A stretch of 31,470 nt of DNA from Planctomycetaceae bacterium (GCA_002685335.1 NYWY01000005.1:1-31470); one strand, 5' to 3'. Counted from the first letter of the stretch, positions 7,607 through 15,431 are shown. Notes: generated by a model not told the origin, from the sequence alone. A program made the numbers and translations.

Positions 7607-8236
7607 ATGATGCACACCTCCCCCGGATCCCAACCCGAGACGATGGGTCATCAGACCGATCTCCCCCGCCTCCTGGCGGACCGCCGCCGCCGGCTCGATG
7701 AAGCCCTCGCCGCATTCGATGCCGCGTCGGAAGACGCGATCGCGGTCATCGACGCCATCGGCCGCTCGGTCCGATCCGGCGGACGGATCCTGACCTGCGG
7801 CAATGGTGGCAGCGCCGCGGAAGCACTCCACTTCTCCGAGGAACTGGTGGGGCGATATCGCACCGATCGACCGGGCATCGCCTCCATCTGCCTGAACGCG
7901 GATCCCACCGCCCTCACCTGCATCGCCAACGACTTCGGATTCGACGCGGTATTCAGTCGACAGTGCGAGTCGCTGCTCGGACCGGACGACTGTCTGGTCG
8001 TCTTCACGACCTCGGGTCGAAGCGAGAACATCCGCGCCGCCCTCGAGGTCGCGATCGCCCGCGGCGCGACCCGCGTCGGTTTCCTCGGCGGGGATGGCGG
8101 CACCGCACGTGAACGCTGCGACGCCTCGATGATCGTGCCGGGTCCCGATTCAGCCGCGATCCAGGAGGTCCACCAGTTCCTGATGCACGCCTGCTGCGAA
8201 CAGTTCGAACCCGCCCCCGGGACGCCGAATCAATGA
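7607..8236 (+). CDS. gmhA: SIS-domain phosphosugar isomerase, sedoheptulose-7-phosphate isomerase type
   Basis: The product is 209 aa, close to GmhA length. It carries the SIS phosphate-binding loop CGNGGSAAEALHFSEELVGRYR (residues 64-84), whose His75/Glu79 match the metal/catalytic positions of GmhA. It also has TTSGRSENI (134-142) and IQEVHQFLMH (185-194), the third conserved block. GmhA converts sedoheptulose 7-phosphate to D-glycero-D-manno-heptose 7-phosphate for LPS or S-layer heptose. No other heptose genes are in the window, so a different phosphosugar remains possible. The start could be 7607, 7610 or 7643; the -10 at 7597 favours 7610. Its stop overlaps the next start (ATGA), showing translational coupling to the redox genes. 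Confidence 0.85.
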   Translation: MMHTSPGSQPETMGHQTDLPRLLADRRRRLDEALAAFDAASEDAIAVIDAIGRSVRSGGRILTCGNGGSAAEALHFSEELVGRYRTDRPGIASICLNADPTALTCIANDFGFDAVFSRQCESLLGPDDCLVVFTTSGRSENIRAALEVAIARGATRVGFLGGDGGTARERCDASMIVPGPDSAAIQEVHQFLMHACCEQFEPAPGTPNQ

Positions 8237-9354
8237 ACACCACCAGCACCCAGACCTCCGCCCCCGAAGCTCCACTCGGCCTGCCGCCCAAGGGCCACCT
8301 GATCGGGACCATCCTGGTCCGGATCGTGATCCCGCTCTGGGTCGTGGCCGGGGCATCGGTCAAGCTCTGGACCTTCAACCCGGCGCTGCTGCCCGAGCCG
8401 ATTCTGGATCTGGTGAAGGAAAGCGCCAGCCTCTTCGGGGTTTCGAACCTCGGATGGTGGCTCGCCATATGGCTGCGATTCTTCGTGGCGACGGAAATCG
8501 CGGCGGCTCTGATCATGCTCGCTTCGCCGCGGCTGGCCCGGTTCGTCGCGAGCTTCATTCTCGCGGTGTTCCTCGCGGTGCTGGTCGCGACCATGGCCAA
8601 GTCGGCCCAGCGCGACGGCATCTCCGCGATCTGGAGTGGCAGTTGCGGGTGCTTCGGCTCCGCGAGCCCGCCGCCGATCGGCATGTTCCTTCTGGACGGC
8701 ATCCTGCTGCTCGGCGTGATCTTCATTCGACCGATCCACGAACCCGGAGTGCCGTTGCGAGCGGGCATGGTGCTCGCCGCCGGCGCGATCGGTGCGGGTA
8801 TCGGTTTCGGACGGCCGACCCCGGTGATCACGCTCACCCCTGCTCCCGCCCTGGTTCCGATGGCCGGTGAAGCGGCGACCCCCGGCTCGACATCGGACGA
8901 GGATTCCGCCCCCGTGGCCACCGGCTGGGGCGACCCGCCCACCGATCTCGAGCCGTTCTACTTCACGGAATTCTCCGATTGGGTGGGGCAGCCACTCTCC
9001 TCCCAACCCCTGGCGAGACTGATCTCTCGTCCGCTTCCGGATTGGATCGACCAGGCCCGATTTCATCTTGTCTTCCACCGGGCGGACTGCGAGCATTGCC
9101 ACACCCTGCTCGAGGACTTCTTCAGCGGACCGCTGGGGACGCCGGTGATCGCGGTCGAAATTCCCGATTCCGACCCCGCCGACGCCCTTTCGATGCCGTG
9201 CGAGGCCTGCCTCCTGCACGAACTGCCGTCCGGACCGCAATACGTCCTGACCACCCCCGTCCTCCTCACCATCGATGGAGGGATGGTTCTCGCGGTCTGT
9301 GAGGATCCCGAAGATCTGGACCTGGTGGCGGACACCATCGAGGCGGGCCGATAG
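8233..9354 (+). CDS. MauE/DoxX-like membrane domain fused to an extracytoplasmic thioredoxin-like domain
   Basis: The product is 373 aa. Residues 22-165 form four membrane spans with the signature SGSCGCFGSA (Cys138, Cys140), as in MauE/DoxX-like proteins that handle disulfides or quinones. A fifth span (175-193) leads to a Pro/Thr-rich linker and a C-terminal thioredoxin-like domain (about 238-373). That domain has active-site-like DCEHCH (Cys286, Cys289), a second pair PCEAC (Cys323, Cys326) and a TTPVLL cis-proline segment (Pro342). The domain begins EPFYFTEFSDWVGQP, nearly the same as in the next gene. I infer an envelope thiol-disulfide protein. It is translationally coupled to the isomerase gene by a 4-bp overlap. 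Confidence 0.8.
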   Translation: MNTTSTQTSAPEAPLGLPPKGHLIGTILVRIVIPLWVVAGASVKLWTFNPALLPEPILDLVKESASLFGVSNLGWWLAIWLRFFVATEIAAALIMLASPRLARFVASFILAVFLAVLVATMAKSAQRDGISAIWSGSCGCFGSASPPPIGMFLLDGILLLGVIFIRPIHEPGVPLRAGMVLAAGAIGAGIGFGRPTPVITLTPAPALVPMAGEAATPGSTSDEDSAPVATGWGDPPTDLEPFYFTEFSDWVGQPLSSQPLARLISRPLPDWIDQARFHLVFHRADCEHCHTLLEDFFSGPLGTPVIAVEIPDSDPADALSMPCEACLLHELPSGPQYVLTTPVLLTIDGGMVLAVCEDPEDLDLVADTIEAGR

Positions 9355-9365
9355 AAGAATCCGGA

Positions 9366-9399
9366 CCGGGGTTCACGCCGAAACGTGATTCCGCCCCGG
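9366..9399 (+). promoter_or_regulatory. Stem-loop in the gap between two redox genes
   Basis: Outer arms ccgggg (9366-9371) and ccccgg (9394-9399) enclose an inner stem tcacg/cgtga (9373-9377 and 9384-9388) with loop ccgaaa. It lies between the stop at 9354 and the lipoprotein start at 9435. No T-run follows, so it may moderate readthrough or mRNA decay rather than terminate. Confidence 0.35.
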
Positions 9400-9434
9400 A
9401 AACTCACCGATCGCCTCAGTGGAGCCGAACAACG

Positions 9435-10007
9435 ATGCGTCGCGGAATCCAAGGTTCAGTCATTCTCGCCCTCTCTCCGGTCCTTCTCTGCCTGACGGGG
9501 TGCGAACCTCCGACGGGGGGCGAAGACGCCTCCAACGGCACCCCTCCGGACGCCACCGCCACCACGGGAGACCCGTGGGGTCCGATGCCGGAAACCGTCG
9601 AGCCGTTCTACTTCACGGAGTTCGAGGAATGGGTCGGACAGCCGATCGCGTCGCAGGACCTTGCTCGACTCATCCAGAGACCCATCCCGACCGCTCTGGA
9701 TGAGGGGCCGGCGTTCCTGATGTTCTACCGCGAGGACTGCGAACACTGCCATCACATGCTCGAAGAGTGGTTCACGGAGTCCGTTCCGGCTCCGACCATC
9801 GCGGTGGCGGTTCCGGATGCCGATCCGGCCAACGCCATCCCCTTCCCTTCGACCCTGGTCGAACGACGATCGCTTCCCCTCGGGCCGCAGTACGTGATCA
9901 GCACTCCGGCGCTCTTCGCGATCAAGGATGGAGTGGTCACCGGCTTCGCCAGCGACCCAGATCAACCCGAGCAGGTCGAAGCCTGTCTCTCCTCCAACTC
10001 CAAGTGA
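9435..10007 (+). CDS. Thioredoxin-like lipoprotein, paralogue of the preceding protein's C-terminal domain
   Basis: The product is 190 aa. The N-terminus is a lipoprotein signal ending in the lipobox LTGC (Cys23), so the protein should be lipid-anchored. A Thr/Pro-rich linker leads to EPFYFTEFEEWVGQPIASQDLARLI (56-80), almost superposable on the previous protein. The redox motif EDCEHCH (Cys102, Cys105) and the STPALF cis-proline segment (Pro158) are kept. The second CxxC pair of both neighbours is absent: the same stretch reads FPSTLVERRSLPLGPQYV. A GGAG at 9421-9424 lies upstream of the ATG. This looks like a tandem duplicate that lost its membrane domain and second cysteine pair and gained a lipid anchor. 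Confidence 0.8.
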   Translation: MRRGIQGSVILALSPVLLCLTGCEPPTGGEDASNGTPPDATATTGDPWGPMPETVEPFYFTEFEEWVGQPIASQDLARLIQRPIPTALDEGPAFLMFYREDCEHCHHMLEEWFTESVPAPTIAVAVPDADPANAIPFPSTLVERRSLPLGPQYVISTPALFAIKDGVVTGFASDPDQPEQVEACLSSNSK

Positions 10008-10011
10008 ACCG

Positions 10012-10989
10012 ATGAACATCACCGCTCCCATTCGTCTGGCACTCGCCGCCGCCTTCGTGGCGTCCGCGATCGCGATCGCCACCGTCGGTGGCGACGCCGT
10101 TCCACTGTGGATCATCGGCGTCGCGGCCAGGACCGGCCTGGAACCAGAACTCGCGGCCCGACTGACCACTGGTGCGTGCGTCGCGCTGGCGGGCGTGCTG
10201 CTGGTCCTCGGTCGACGAGGACGCATCCCCGCGATCCTCGCCGCGGGAGCCCTCGCCTTCAGCGGCATCGCGGACGGATCGGCCCTGCTCTCACTCGGCG
10301 ATGACGCTTCGGTGGGGTTCCTTCGGCCGGCGCTGCAGCTCCTCGTGGGAGTGATCGCGTTCATCGGACTTCTCCGGGGAAAGCCCGACGAACGAAAACT
10401 CCGTCACCCGATGATCGCGGGTTCCGGAGTGGTGATTTCGGTGGTGATGGGAGCCGCGGTCGCGGCGAACCTCAGCGTGGCGATGCCGGATGGATTTCGG
10501 AATCAATCGTCCGCCCGAGGAAGCGATGGTCGGTTCGCGGTGAACGAACTCGACTCCAGGCAGTGGATCGGTCAACGGATCGAGGACACGCCGCTGAACG
10601 ACCACCTCCCCGCGGTCCGAGCCCTCGCGGCGGACCAGCCGACCCTCATCTCGTTCTACCGACCCAACTGCGATTCCTGCCACGACCTCTTCGATGGCCA
10701 CTTCGGCAAACGCCTGCCGGCGAGAGTGATCGCGATCCGCGTCCCACCGGCGGAAGGTGTGACGATGGCGGAGAGCGACCTCCCGGACGACGTCTATTGC
10801 GCGGACTGCGTCAAACTCACCCTCCCGGAAGGCCCGGTCTGGCTGGTGGAATCACCGGTGGTGATCGAGGTGGTGGATGGCGTGGTGACCTGTGTCTCCA
10901 CCGACGATTACGACCGATGCATCTCCGACGCGGTCACCCAGGCCGAAGCGTTCTATCGTCAGGAACTCGAAGAGAGCAAAGCCGGCTGA
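10012..10989 (+). CDS. Polytopic membrane protein with C-terminal thioredoxin-like domain and two CxxC motifs
   Basis: The product is 325 aa. Five hydrophobic segments (about residues 7-26, 54-68, 73-93, 104-121 and 134-155) are followed by an extracytoplasmic domain from about residue 175. That domain shares the family start (RQWIGQRIEDTPLNDHL), the motif YRPNCDSCH (Cys220, Cys223), a second pair YCADC (Cys263, Cys266) and the SPVVIE cis-proline segment (Pro282). Two more cysteines lie at 294 and 303. The membrane part lacks the CGCFG motif of the first gene, so the same soluble domain has been joined to a different membrane module. It starts 4 bases after the lipoprotein stop, so the three genes probably form one operon. 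Confidence 0.78.
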   Translation: MNITAPIRLALAAAFVASAIAIATVGGDAVPLWIIGVAARTGLEPELAARLTTGACVALAGVLLVLGRRGRIPAILAAGALAFSGIADGSALLSLGDDASVGFLRPALQLLVGVIAFIGLLRGKPDERKLRHPMIAGSGVVISVVMGAAVAANLSVAMPDGFRNQSSARGSDGRFAVNELDSRQWIGQRIEDTPLNDHLPAVRALAADQPTLISFYRPNCDSCHDLFDGHFGKRLPARVIAIRVPPAEGVTMAESDLPDDVYCADCVKLTLPEGPVWLVESPVVIEVVDGVVTCVSTDDYDRCISDAVTQAEAFYRQELEESKAG

Positions 10990-10991
10990 TC

Positions 10992-11051
10992 GCCAGTTCG
11001 ATGGCCAGTTCGATGGCCAGTTCGATGGCAAGTTCGATGGCCGGTTCGAGT
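10992..11051. repeat. 12-bp tandem repeat, five units
   Basis: The unit gccagttcgatg is repeated exactly three times (10992-11027), then once with one change (11028-11039) and once more diverged (11040-11051). The array begins two bases after the stop codon of the redox gene, between convergent genes. The unit is a multiple of three and contains no stop in at least one frame. Confidence 0.9.
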
Positions 11052-11070
11052 GGGGTCGCCCCGGTACTCC

Positions 11071-11499
11071 TCAGTCGGCCAGACCGGCCCGCGCCGCCTC
11101 GACCGCGGCCCGCAGGGCGTCGCCCGTTCCCACCGCGTTGAGGTCGGTCTTTCCGAAACCCTTGATCGCTCCGGCCGCCTCCGCGCGAGCCTGAGCATCG
11201 TCCAGGTTCGACACCAGCATCGACACGTGACGGACGTCCGGGCCGTGAACCGCCCGGATCAATTCGATTCCATCCACGGCGTCAAACAGACCATCGAGAC
11301 TTCGGTTGACCATCAGCACCGTCGGACGACGATCCGCGGATGCCAGCCGGGCATGCAGGTCGTCCTCCTCGGCGATCGTTTCCACCTCAGCCCCCTCCAC
11401 CACTCGTTGAACCGCGGTTCGCAGCATCCACGAATCCGGCCCACAGTGTCCGACGGCGAGAAAGAGCGGTGATTCGACGGTCTCAGGAGGGGTGGTCAT
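11071..11499 (-). CDS. CheY-like receiver domain lacking the phosphoacceptor Asp
   Basis: The product is 142 aa, a single receiver-like alpha/beta domain. The lysine of the last motif is kept (IKGFGKTDL, Lys117), and beta-3 reads TVLMVNRSLDG, with Asn65 or Arg66 where the phosphorylated Asp should be. The acidic pair near the N-terminus is replaced by GHCGPDS. It is therefore a pseudo-receiver that probably signals without phosphorylation. Its start overlaps the end of tilS by 17 bp, and a TAGGCT hexamer 6 nt before the ATG, inside tilS, could give it its own leaderless transcript. No histidine kinase or output domain is nearby. Confidence 0.75.
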   Translation of the reverse strand: MTTPPETVESPLFLAVGHCGPDSWMLRTAVQRVVEGAEVETIAEEDDLHARLASADRRPTVLMVNRSLDGLFDAVDGIELIRAVHGPDVRHVSMLVSNLDDAQARAEAAGAIKGFGKTDLNAVGTGDALRAAVEAARAGLAD

Positions 11500-12580
11500 C
11501 CTCGCAGCCTACGGACCCCGAGGAATCGAGGGAAGCGGGAGAAGGATGAAAATCGATCACTTCGGCGTGAACCCGGAGCGTTCCGACTCCGGAGATCTCG
11601 AACGTCCGAAGTGCTCGGTCCCGATCGAGGATCACGGCCGCGATCGACATCCAGAAGCTGCGGGCCACCGCATCGACTCGCCGCCGATCGACGCCGGAAG
11701 TCGACGCCACCATCATCCGCATCCGACCCGCGACCGAACGCTGATCCCCGATCCTGATCCCCGACCGCACCCATCGCACGAGGCTGGGCGGAGGCGTCGA
11801 TTCCGCGGGTGGACGGTCGGGTCGCGCGGCGATCGCTTCGCGGGCCGTGGCGGCGATTCGACCCGCGGCCCCCGGATGGATCGCCTCGAGCGCCGGCATC
11901 ACCTCGTGGCGCACCCGACCTCGGGCTCGATCGGAACGCCGATTCGACGGATCATCGACCACCGGCACCCCACAGCCCAGGATGAAGGTCTCGATCTCCG
12001 CTCTTCGCACCTCGAGCAACGGCCGGACGATGGTCACCGTTTCGTCGAGCGGTCGAGTCTCTGGAATACCGGCGAGTCCCGCCAGTCCGGTCCCCCTCGC
12101 CAGTCGGAGCAACGCGGTCTCGGCCTGGTCGTCCGCATGATGGCCGGCCAGGATCACCGTCGATCCGTGCCTGTTCGCCATTTCGTGAAGGGCCTTCCAA
12201 CGAGCGTCGCGAGCCTGCGCGCTGGAGACCGCGGTCCCCGGTGGCCAGGCGAGTCGATGCGATCGAAACGGCGTGTCCATCGCGGCCGCAAGGTCCTCGA
12301 CCATTCGGGCTTCCGACGTGCTCTCACTCCGAAGTCCGTGATCGACATGTCCCACCGCCAACGAGCCGACTCCCGACGATCGTCTCCGATCTCTCAGCGC
12401 ACGAGCGAGGAGCAACAACGCCGTCGAGTCGGGTCCACCACTCACCGCGACCAGCATCGACGCTCCCGCGACTCCGGCTCGATCGATCCCATCCGCCATC
12501 TTCGCCGCCAACGGAGAACGGGAGGCGGCGAGGCGAAGTCGCGGAGCATCGATCGAATTTCCGAGACCGAGATCCGTCAC
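11483..12580 (-). CDS. tilS: tRNA(Ile)-lysidine synthase
   Basis: The product is 365 aa, an N-type ATP pyrophosphatase. The PP-loop SGGPDS is at residues 47-52, and further family segments are GHVDHGLR, AGHHADDQAETALLRLARGTGLAGLAGI and VVDDPSNRRSDRARGRVRHEVMPAL. TilS makes lysidine at C34 of tRNA-Ile(CAU), converting AUG to AUA decoding, and is normally essential. The C-terminus is short and poorly conserved compared with E. coli TilS. The start is a GTG overlapping the upstream stop (GTGA), so translation is coupled to the gene before it. Confidence 0.92.
   Translation of the reverse strand: MTDLGLGNSIDAPRLRLAASRSPLAAKMADGIDRAGVAGASMLVAVSGGPDSTALLLLARALRDRRRSSGVGSLAVGHVDHGLRSESTSEARMVEDLAAAMDTPFRSHRLAWPPGTAVSSAQARDARWKALHEMANRHGSTVILAGHHADDQAETALLRLARGTGLAGLAGIPETRPLDETVTIVRPLLEVRRAEIETFILGCGVPVVDDPSNRRSDRARGRVRHEVMPALEAIHPGAAGRIAATAREAIAARPDRPPAESTPPPSLVRWVRSGIRIGDQRSVAGRMRMMVASTSGVDRRRVDAVARSFWMSIAAVILDRDRALRTFEISGVGTLRVHAEVIDFHPSPASLDSSGSVGCEDDHPS
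11506..11511 (-). promoter_or_regulatory. -10 element inside tilS for the pseudo-receiver gene
   Basis: On the minus strand TAGGCT ends 6 nt before the ATG at 11499. The spacing matches four other genes in the window. It lies inside tilS coding sequence, so chance is a real possibility. Confidence 0.3.
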
Positions 12581-14289
12581 GGCGAGGAGGTCCGATTCCC
12601 CGATTCGGATCCCGAGGGTTCACGGTTCGGAATCGAGACTGGATTCCAGGCCGGATCGGCGGAGGAATGATTCAGACGAATTCGAATTCGTCCTTGCACC
12701 GTTCGTTCATCCTGACGGTCGGTGGACCATTCCACCCGGTCGAAGCGTTCCAGCCAGACCGATGCCCGCTGAAGAATCGAGGCGTCCCGGGTCGCCACCG
12801 CATCCGCACCCCGGCCCCGAAGCAGGGCCAGTTCGGACAACTGCAGACCGATCCGGGACGGACTCGCCACCCCCCAGGCCGCTCTGGGTTCGCGGGTGAA
12901 ACGCGGCGAGTCATCGTTGCCTTCGATCGGTTCGAGGGCCCGGGAGACCCGGCGGACGAGGCGGGGTGAGGAACCCACCACCAGCCAGCCCCGATCATCA
13001 TCCACCCCACGGCAGACCGACCAATTCAGGCTCGCGGCCAGGGCCGACGGATGTCCATCGACCGCTTCGAGCAGTCCGCTTCCCAGCTCGAGGTGCCGCA
13101 ACCGACCGTCACGCGAGATCTCGACCCCGGCAGAGGACACGGCTGAGGACTCGGATGAGGACTCGGCGTTCCAGGTCGATCGGACCGCGACCCCCGCCGA
13201 TTCCAACCAGGCATCCACCGCCCCTTCGAGCTGGCGGGGATCGGCCGCCTCCGTCGCCCGCATCGGAACCGCGATGCAGACCGACGGAACCTCGATCGCG
13301 CCCAGGCTCCCCATCATCACCGACTCGCCATCGATGACCACCAGCCGCCGGGGGGCAAATCGACGACGGATCCAGGCGTCGGGTACCAGCTCCGGAATGC
13401 TCGATGCCTGCCGAATGATCATCGGATCCAGGAGGCCGACACCACCTTCCTGCATCACCCAGGCCATTCGACCGCCGAGCCGTGAGATCGGGGCCGTGTT
13501 CAGTCGAACCGCGGAGCGGATCGGAAGCGGACTCGCGTCGTATTCACCCAGGACATCGATGTCGGCCGCGAATTCATCCCGGGGATGAACGGAAAGCAAC
13601 GTCACCCCGCCCACCGGAGCGGGATGCCGAAGAACCACGTCGATTCCTCCGGGGGCCGGACCGTCGCCTCGCTCGGTGCGGAAGGGACGAACGGATTCGC
13701 CGCGCGGAGCCCGCAGGCGATCCGCGGTCGGTTCCAGCCAACGACAGTCCCTCGGGGCGATCAACAGCCAGGGCTTCACCACCAGGATGTCCAGGCCCGA
13801 CTCGGGCACTCGAAATCGTCCTCCACCCATCAACCTCGAACCCAGCGCCCGAAGTCCCTTCTCCACCGGAACCGGATCCTCCCACCGCACGGCCTGCAGC
13901 CAGGTCCGACCGCCGTCGGCGACCGCATGGATCCGAGACCCGGGCTCCGGGACCAGCCGGGAAACCACCGGAACCGCCCGGTCCCACCCCGATCGAATCG
14001 GATGCACGACCTCGTCGATGGTTTCAAGCAGCAGATCGGTCCAGACGCCTCGAAGATCGCCGGCTCCGATGCCCGAGCCGCCCACCCCGTCGGCATCCCA
14101 CGCGATGACCACTTCAGACTCCGCCGGCGCCAGCCAGACGGGTCGAACCGGTGGCTCGGGTTTCGGGGGGGTCGCGTCGGTCGAGGCTCCGAAGGATCCC
14201 GCCAACCCGATCCCCAGCCACGCGATCACCCGGCGGCCGGGAGCCGCGAGCAACCGATGAAGACGGGAGGTGGTGGAGTCGCTCGGCAA
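12577..14289 (-). CDS. Large secreted or membrane-anchored protein of unknown function
   Basis: The product is 570 aa. The N-terminus has an Arg-rich stretch and a hydrophobic segment (RRVIAWLGIGLAGSFGAS), a signal peptide or anchor. The rest is soluble, with no recognisable catalytic motif; a low-complexity Ser/Glu run (NAESSSESSAVSSAG) comes from a 12-bp DNA repeat. The only start I can place is a TTG with AGAAGG about 13 nt upstream, so initiation may be weak. It follows the sigma factor and its partner by 43 bases and overlaps tilS by 4 bp. I cannot assign a family. Confidence 0.7.
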   Translation of the reverse strand: MPSDSTTSRLHRLLAAPGRRVIAWLGIGLAGSFGASTDATPPKPEPPVRPVWLAPAESEVVIAWDADGVGGSGIGAGDLRGVWTDLLLETIDEVVHPIRSGWDRAVPVVSRLVPEPGSRIHAVADGGRTWLQAVRWEDPVPVEKGLRALGSRLMGGGRFRVPESGLDILVVKPWLLIAPRDCRWLEPTADRLRAPRGESVRPFRTERGDGPAPGGIDVVLRHPAPVGGVTLLSVHPRDEFAADIDVLGEYDASPLPIRSAVRLNTAPISRLGGRMAWVMQEGGVGLLDPMIIRQASSIPELVPDAWIRRRFAPRRLVVIDGESVMMGSLGAIEVPSVCIAVPMRATEAADPRQLEGAVDAWLESAGVAVRSTWNAESSSESSAVSSAGVEISRDGRLRHLELGSGLLEAVDGHPSALAASLNWSVCRGVDDDRGWLVVGSSPRLVRRVSRALEPIEGNDDSPRFTREPRAAWGVASPSRIGLQLSELALLRGRGADAVATRDASILQRASVWLERFDRVEWSTDRQDERTVQGRIRIRLNHSSADPAWNPVSIPNREPSGSESGNRTSSP

Positions 14290-14332
14290 GGGGGTCGAAC
14301 CTTCTCTTTGGATGTGAGAAAGACAAGGGGTG

Positions 14333-14734
14333 TCAGGTGCGACGCCCCGGTGCGGAGGCGTCCACGGACTGGTACCGCTCGATCCCCTCCGGGGTTGCCG
14401 GGTTCGGTTCCGAAGGTTCGAGTCCCGACGGTTTCGAGCCCGGAGCGGGATCCACCTTCAGACGCCGGAGCGCCTCCCCGACGGACGCCGGGTCGATGGA
14501 TGGCCCGGACGCGGAGATCGGTTCCTCGCCAGAACTCGCCTCCTGACCGCCAGCCAGACCACCAGCCAGACCACCAGTCAGACCCACCAGCACCAGGGCG
14601 ACCATGACCACGGCCACCATTCCAGTCAGCATCACCGCGCGGCGAGCGTCCCGATCCAGGATCCGCGGCGGTTCCAGATCATCGAGTCGGTCAAGCACCC
14701 CGTCGACGAACGGGTCATCAGGCTCCCGGGTCAT
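14333..14734 (-). CDS. Single-pass membrane protein coupled to the sigma factor (possible anti-sigma factor)
   Basis: The product is 133 aa. A charged N-terminus (about 33 residues, PFVDGVLDRLDDLEPPRILDRDARR) precedes one membrane span (MLTGMVAVVMVALVLVGL) and a Ser/Pro/Glu-rich tail. The start overlaps the sigma factor stop by 4 bp (ATGA). Small one-span proteins in this position are often anti-sigma factors, but there is no zinc-binding HxxxCxxC motif, so that role rests on context only. A GGLAGGLAGGQ run after the span comes from a 12-bp DNA repeat. Confidence 0.7.
   Translation of the reverse strand: MTREPDDPFVDGVLDRLDDLEPPRILDRDARRAVMLTGMVAVVMVALVLVGLTGGLAGGLAGGQEASSGEEPISASGPSIDPASVGEALRRLKVDPAPGSKPSGLEPSEPNPATPEGIERYQSVDASAPGRRT
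14550..14585. repeat. 12-bp tandem repeat, three units, inside a gene
   Basis: The unit ccagccagacca occurs twice exactly (14550-14573) and once with changes (14574-14585). It encodes the Gly-Leu-Ala-Gly repeat just outside the membrane span of the 14333-14734 protein. The unit keeps frame. Confidence 0.8.
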
Positions 14735-15399
14735 GACGACGACTCCGACGACACGCCTTCTCCAGACCAGTGCAGAGATCGAGTCCGAACCACCGAATCC
14801 ACGGCCTTCGAAGTCACGGGAAGATCCATCGCGGTCGCGAGTTCGTCGAACCGAGGTTCGTCCGCCACGAGTTCGCCCATTCGGCGACGACCTCGAAAAA
14901 GATGGCTCTTGACGGTCCCCACCGGAATCTCAAGCCGCTTCGCGATCTCATCGATCGGAAGCCCGCGACCATGGAAGAGTTCGACGATCTCCCGTTGCCG
15001 CGGATTCAGACCGTCCAGAGCGCGAGAAACCGCTGCTTCCGCGAGTTCGCGACGTTCTCGCCGATCGATCGCGGCCTCGGATCCGGCTTCGGCTTCGCGG
15101 TTGCCCACGGTCTCCGAATCAGAAATCGGCTTGAACTTCTGGATGTGGTTGATCCACAGCCGACGAGCGATGGTGAACAGCCAGGTGCTGAAACGAAACC
15201 GTTCGTCGAAGCGGTCGAGATGTCGAAGGACTCGGACGAAGGCGTCCTGCGCGATGTCTTCCGCGAGATCCTCACGTCGAGTCAAGCGCAGCAGAAAATG
15301 ATGCAGGGACCGCCGGTGTCCGCTCACCAGCGATGCCAGCGCGGCGCGATCGCCTCGCTTGGCCCGTCGGATCAAATGCAGTTCCTCGGTCCGATCCAT
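14731..15399 (-). CDS. RNA polymerase sigma-70 family factor, ECF type
   Basis: The product is 222 aa. Region 2 covers about residues 20-90 (RSLHHFLLRLTRREDLAEDIAQDAFVRVLRHLDRFDERFRFSTWLFTIARRLWINH). Region 4 covers about 125-180 (RALDGLNPRQREIVELFHGRGLPIDEIAKRLEIPVGTVKSHLFRGRRRM), with a clear helix-turn-helix. An extra 35-40 residue Ser-rich tail follows region 4, longer than in most ECF factors. It is coupled to a one-span membrane protein. A TAGACT sits 6 nt before its ATG, and a strong hairpin lies further upstream at 15432-15470. Confidence 0.93.
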   Translation of the reverse strand: MDRTEELHLIRRAKRGDRAALASLVSGHRRSLHHFLLRLTRREDLAEDIAQDAFVRVLRHLDRFDERFRFSTWLFTIARRLWINHIQKFKPISDSETVGNREAEAGSEAAIDRRERRELAEAAVSRALDGLNPRQREIVELFHGRGLPIDEIAKRLEIPVGTVKSHLFRGRRRMGELVADEPRFDELATAMDLPVTSKAVDSVVRTRSLHWSGEGVSSESSS

Positions 15400-15405
15400 G
15401 ACCTG

Positions 15406-15411
15406 AGTCTA
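15406..15411 (-). promoter_or_regulatory. -10 element for a leaderless sigma factor transcript
   Basis: On the minus strand TAGACT ends exactly 6 nt before the ATG at 15399, and no ribosome-binding site fits between them. The same hexamer at the same distance precedes the gene starting at 24833. Confidence 0.5.
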
Positions 15412-15431
15412 TGCGAGCGGACCGAAATGTC

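Noticed and set aside
10992..11051. CRISPR array
   Set aside because: The units are 12 bp and contiguous with no spacers; this is a simple tandem repeat.
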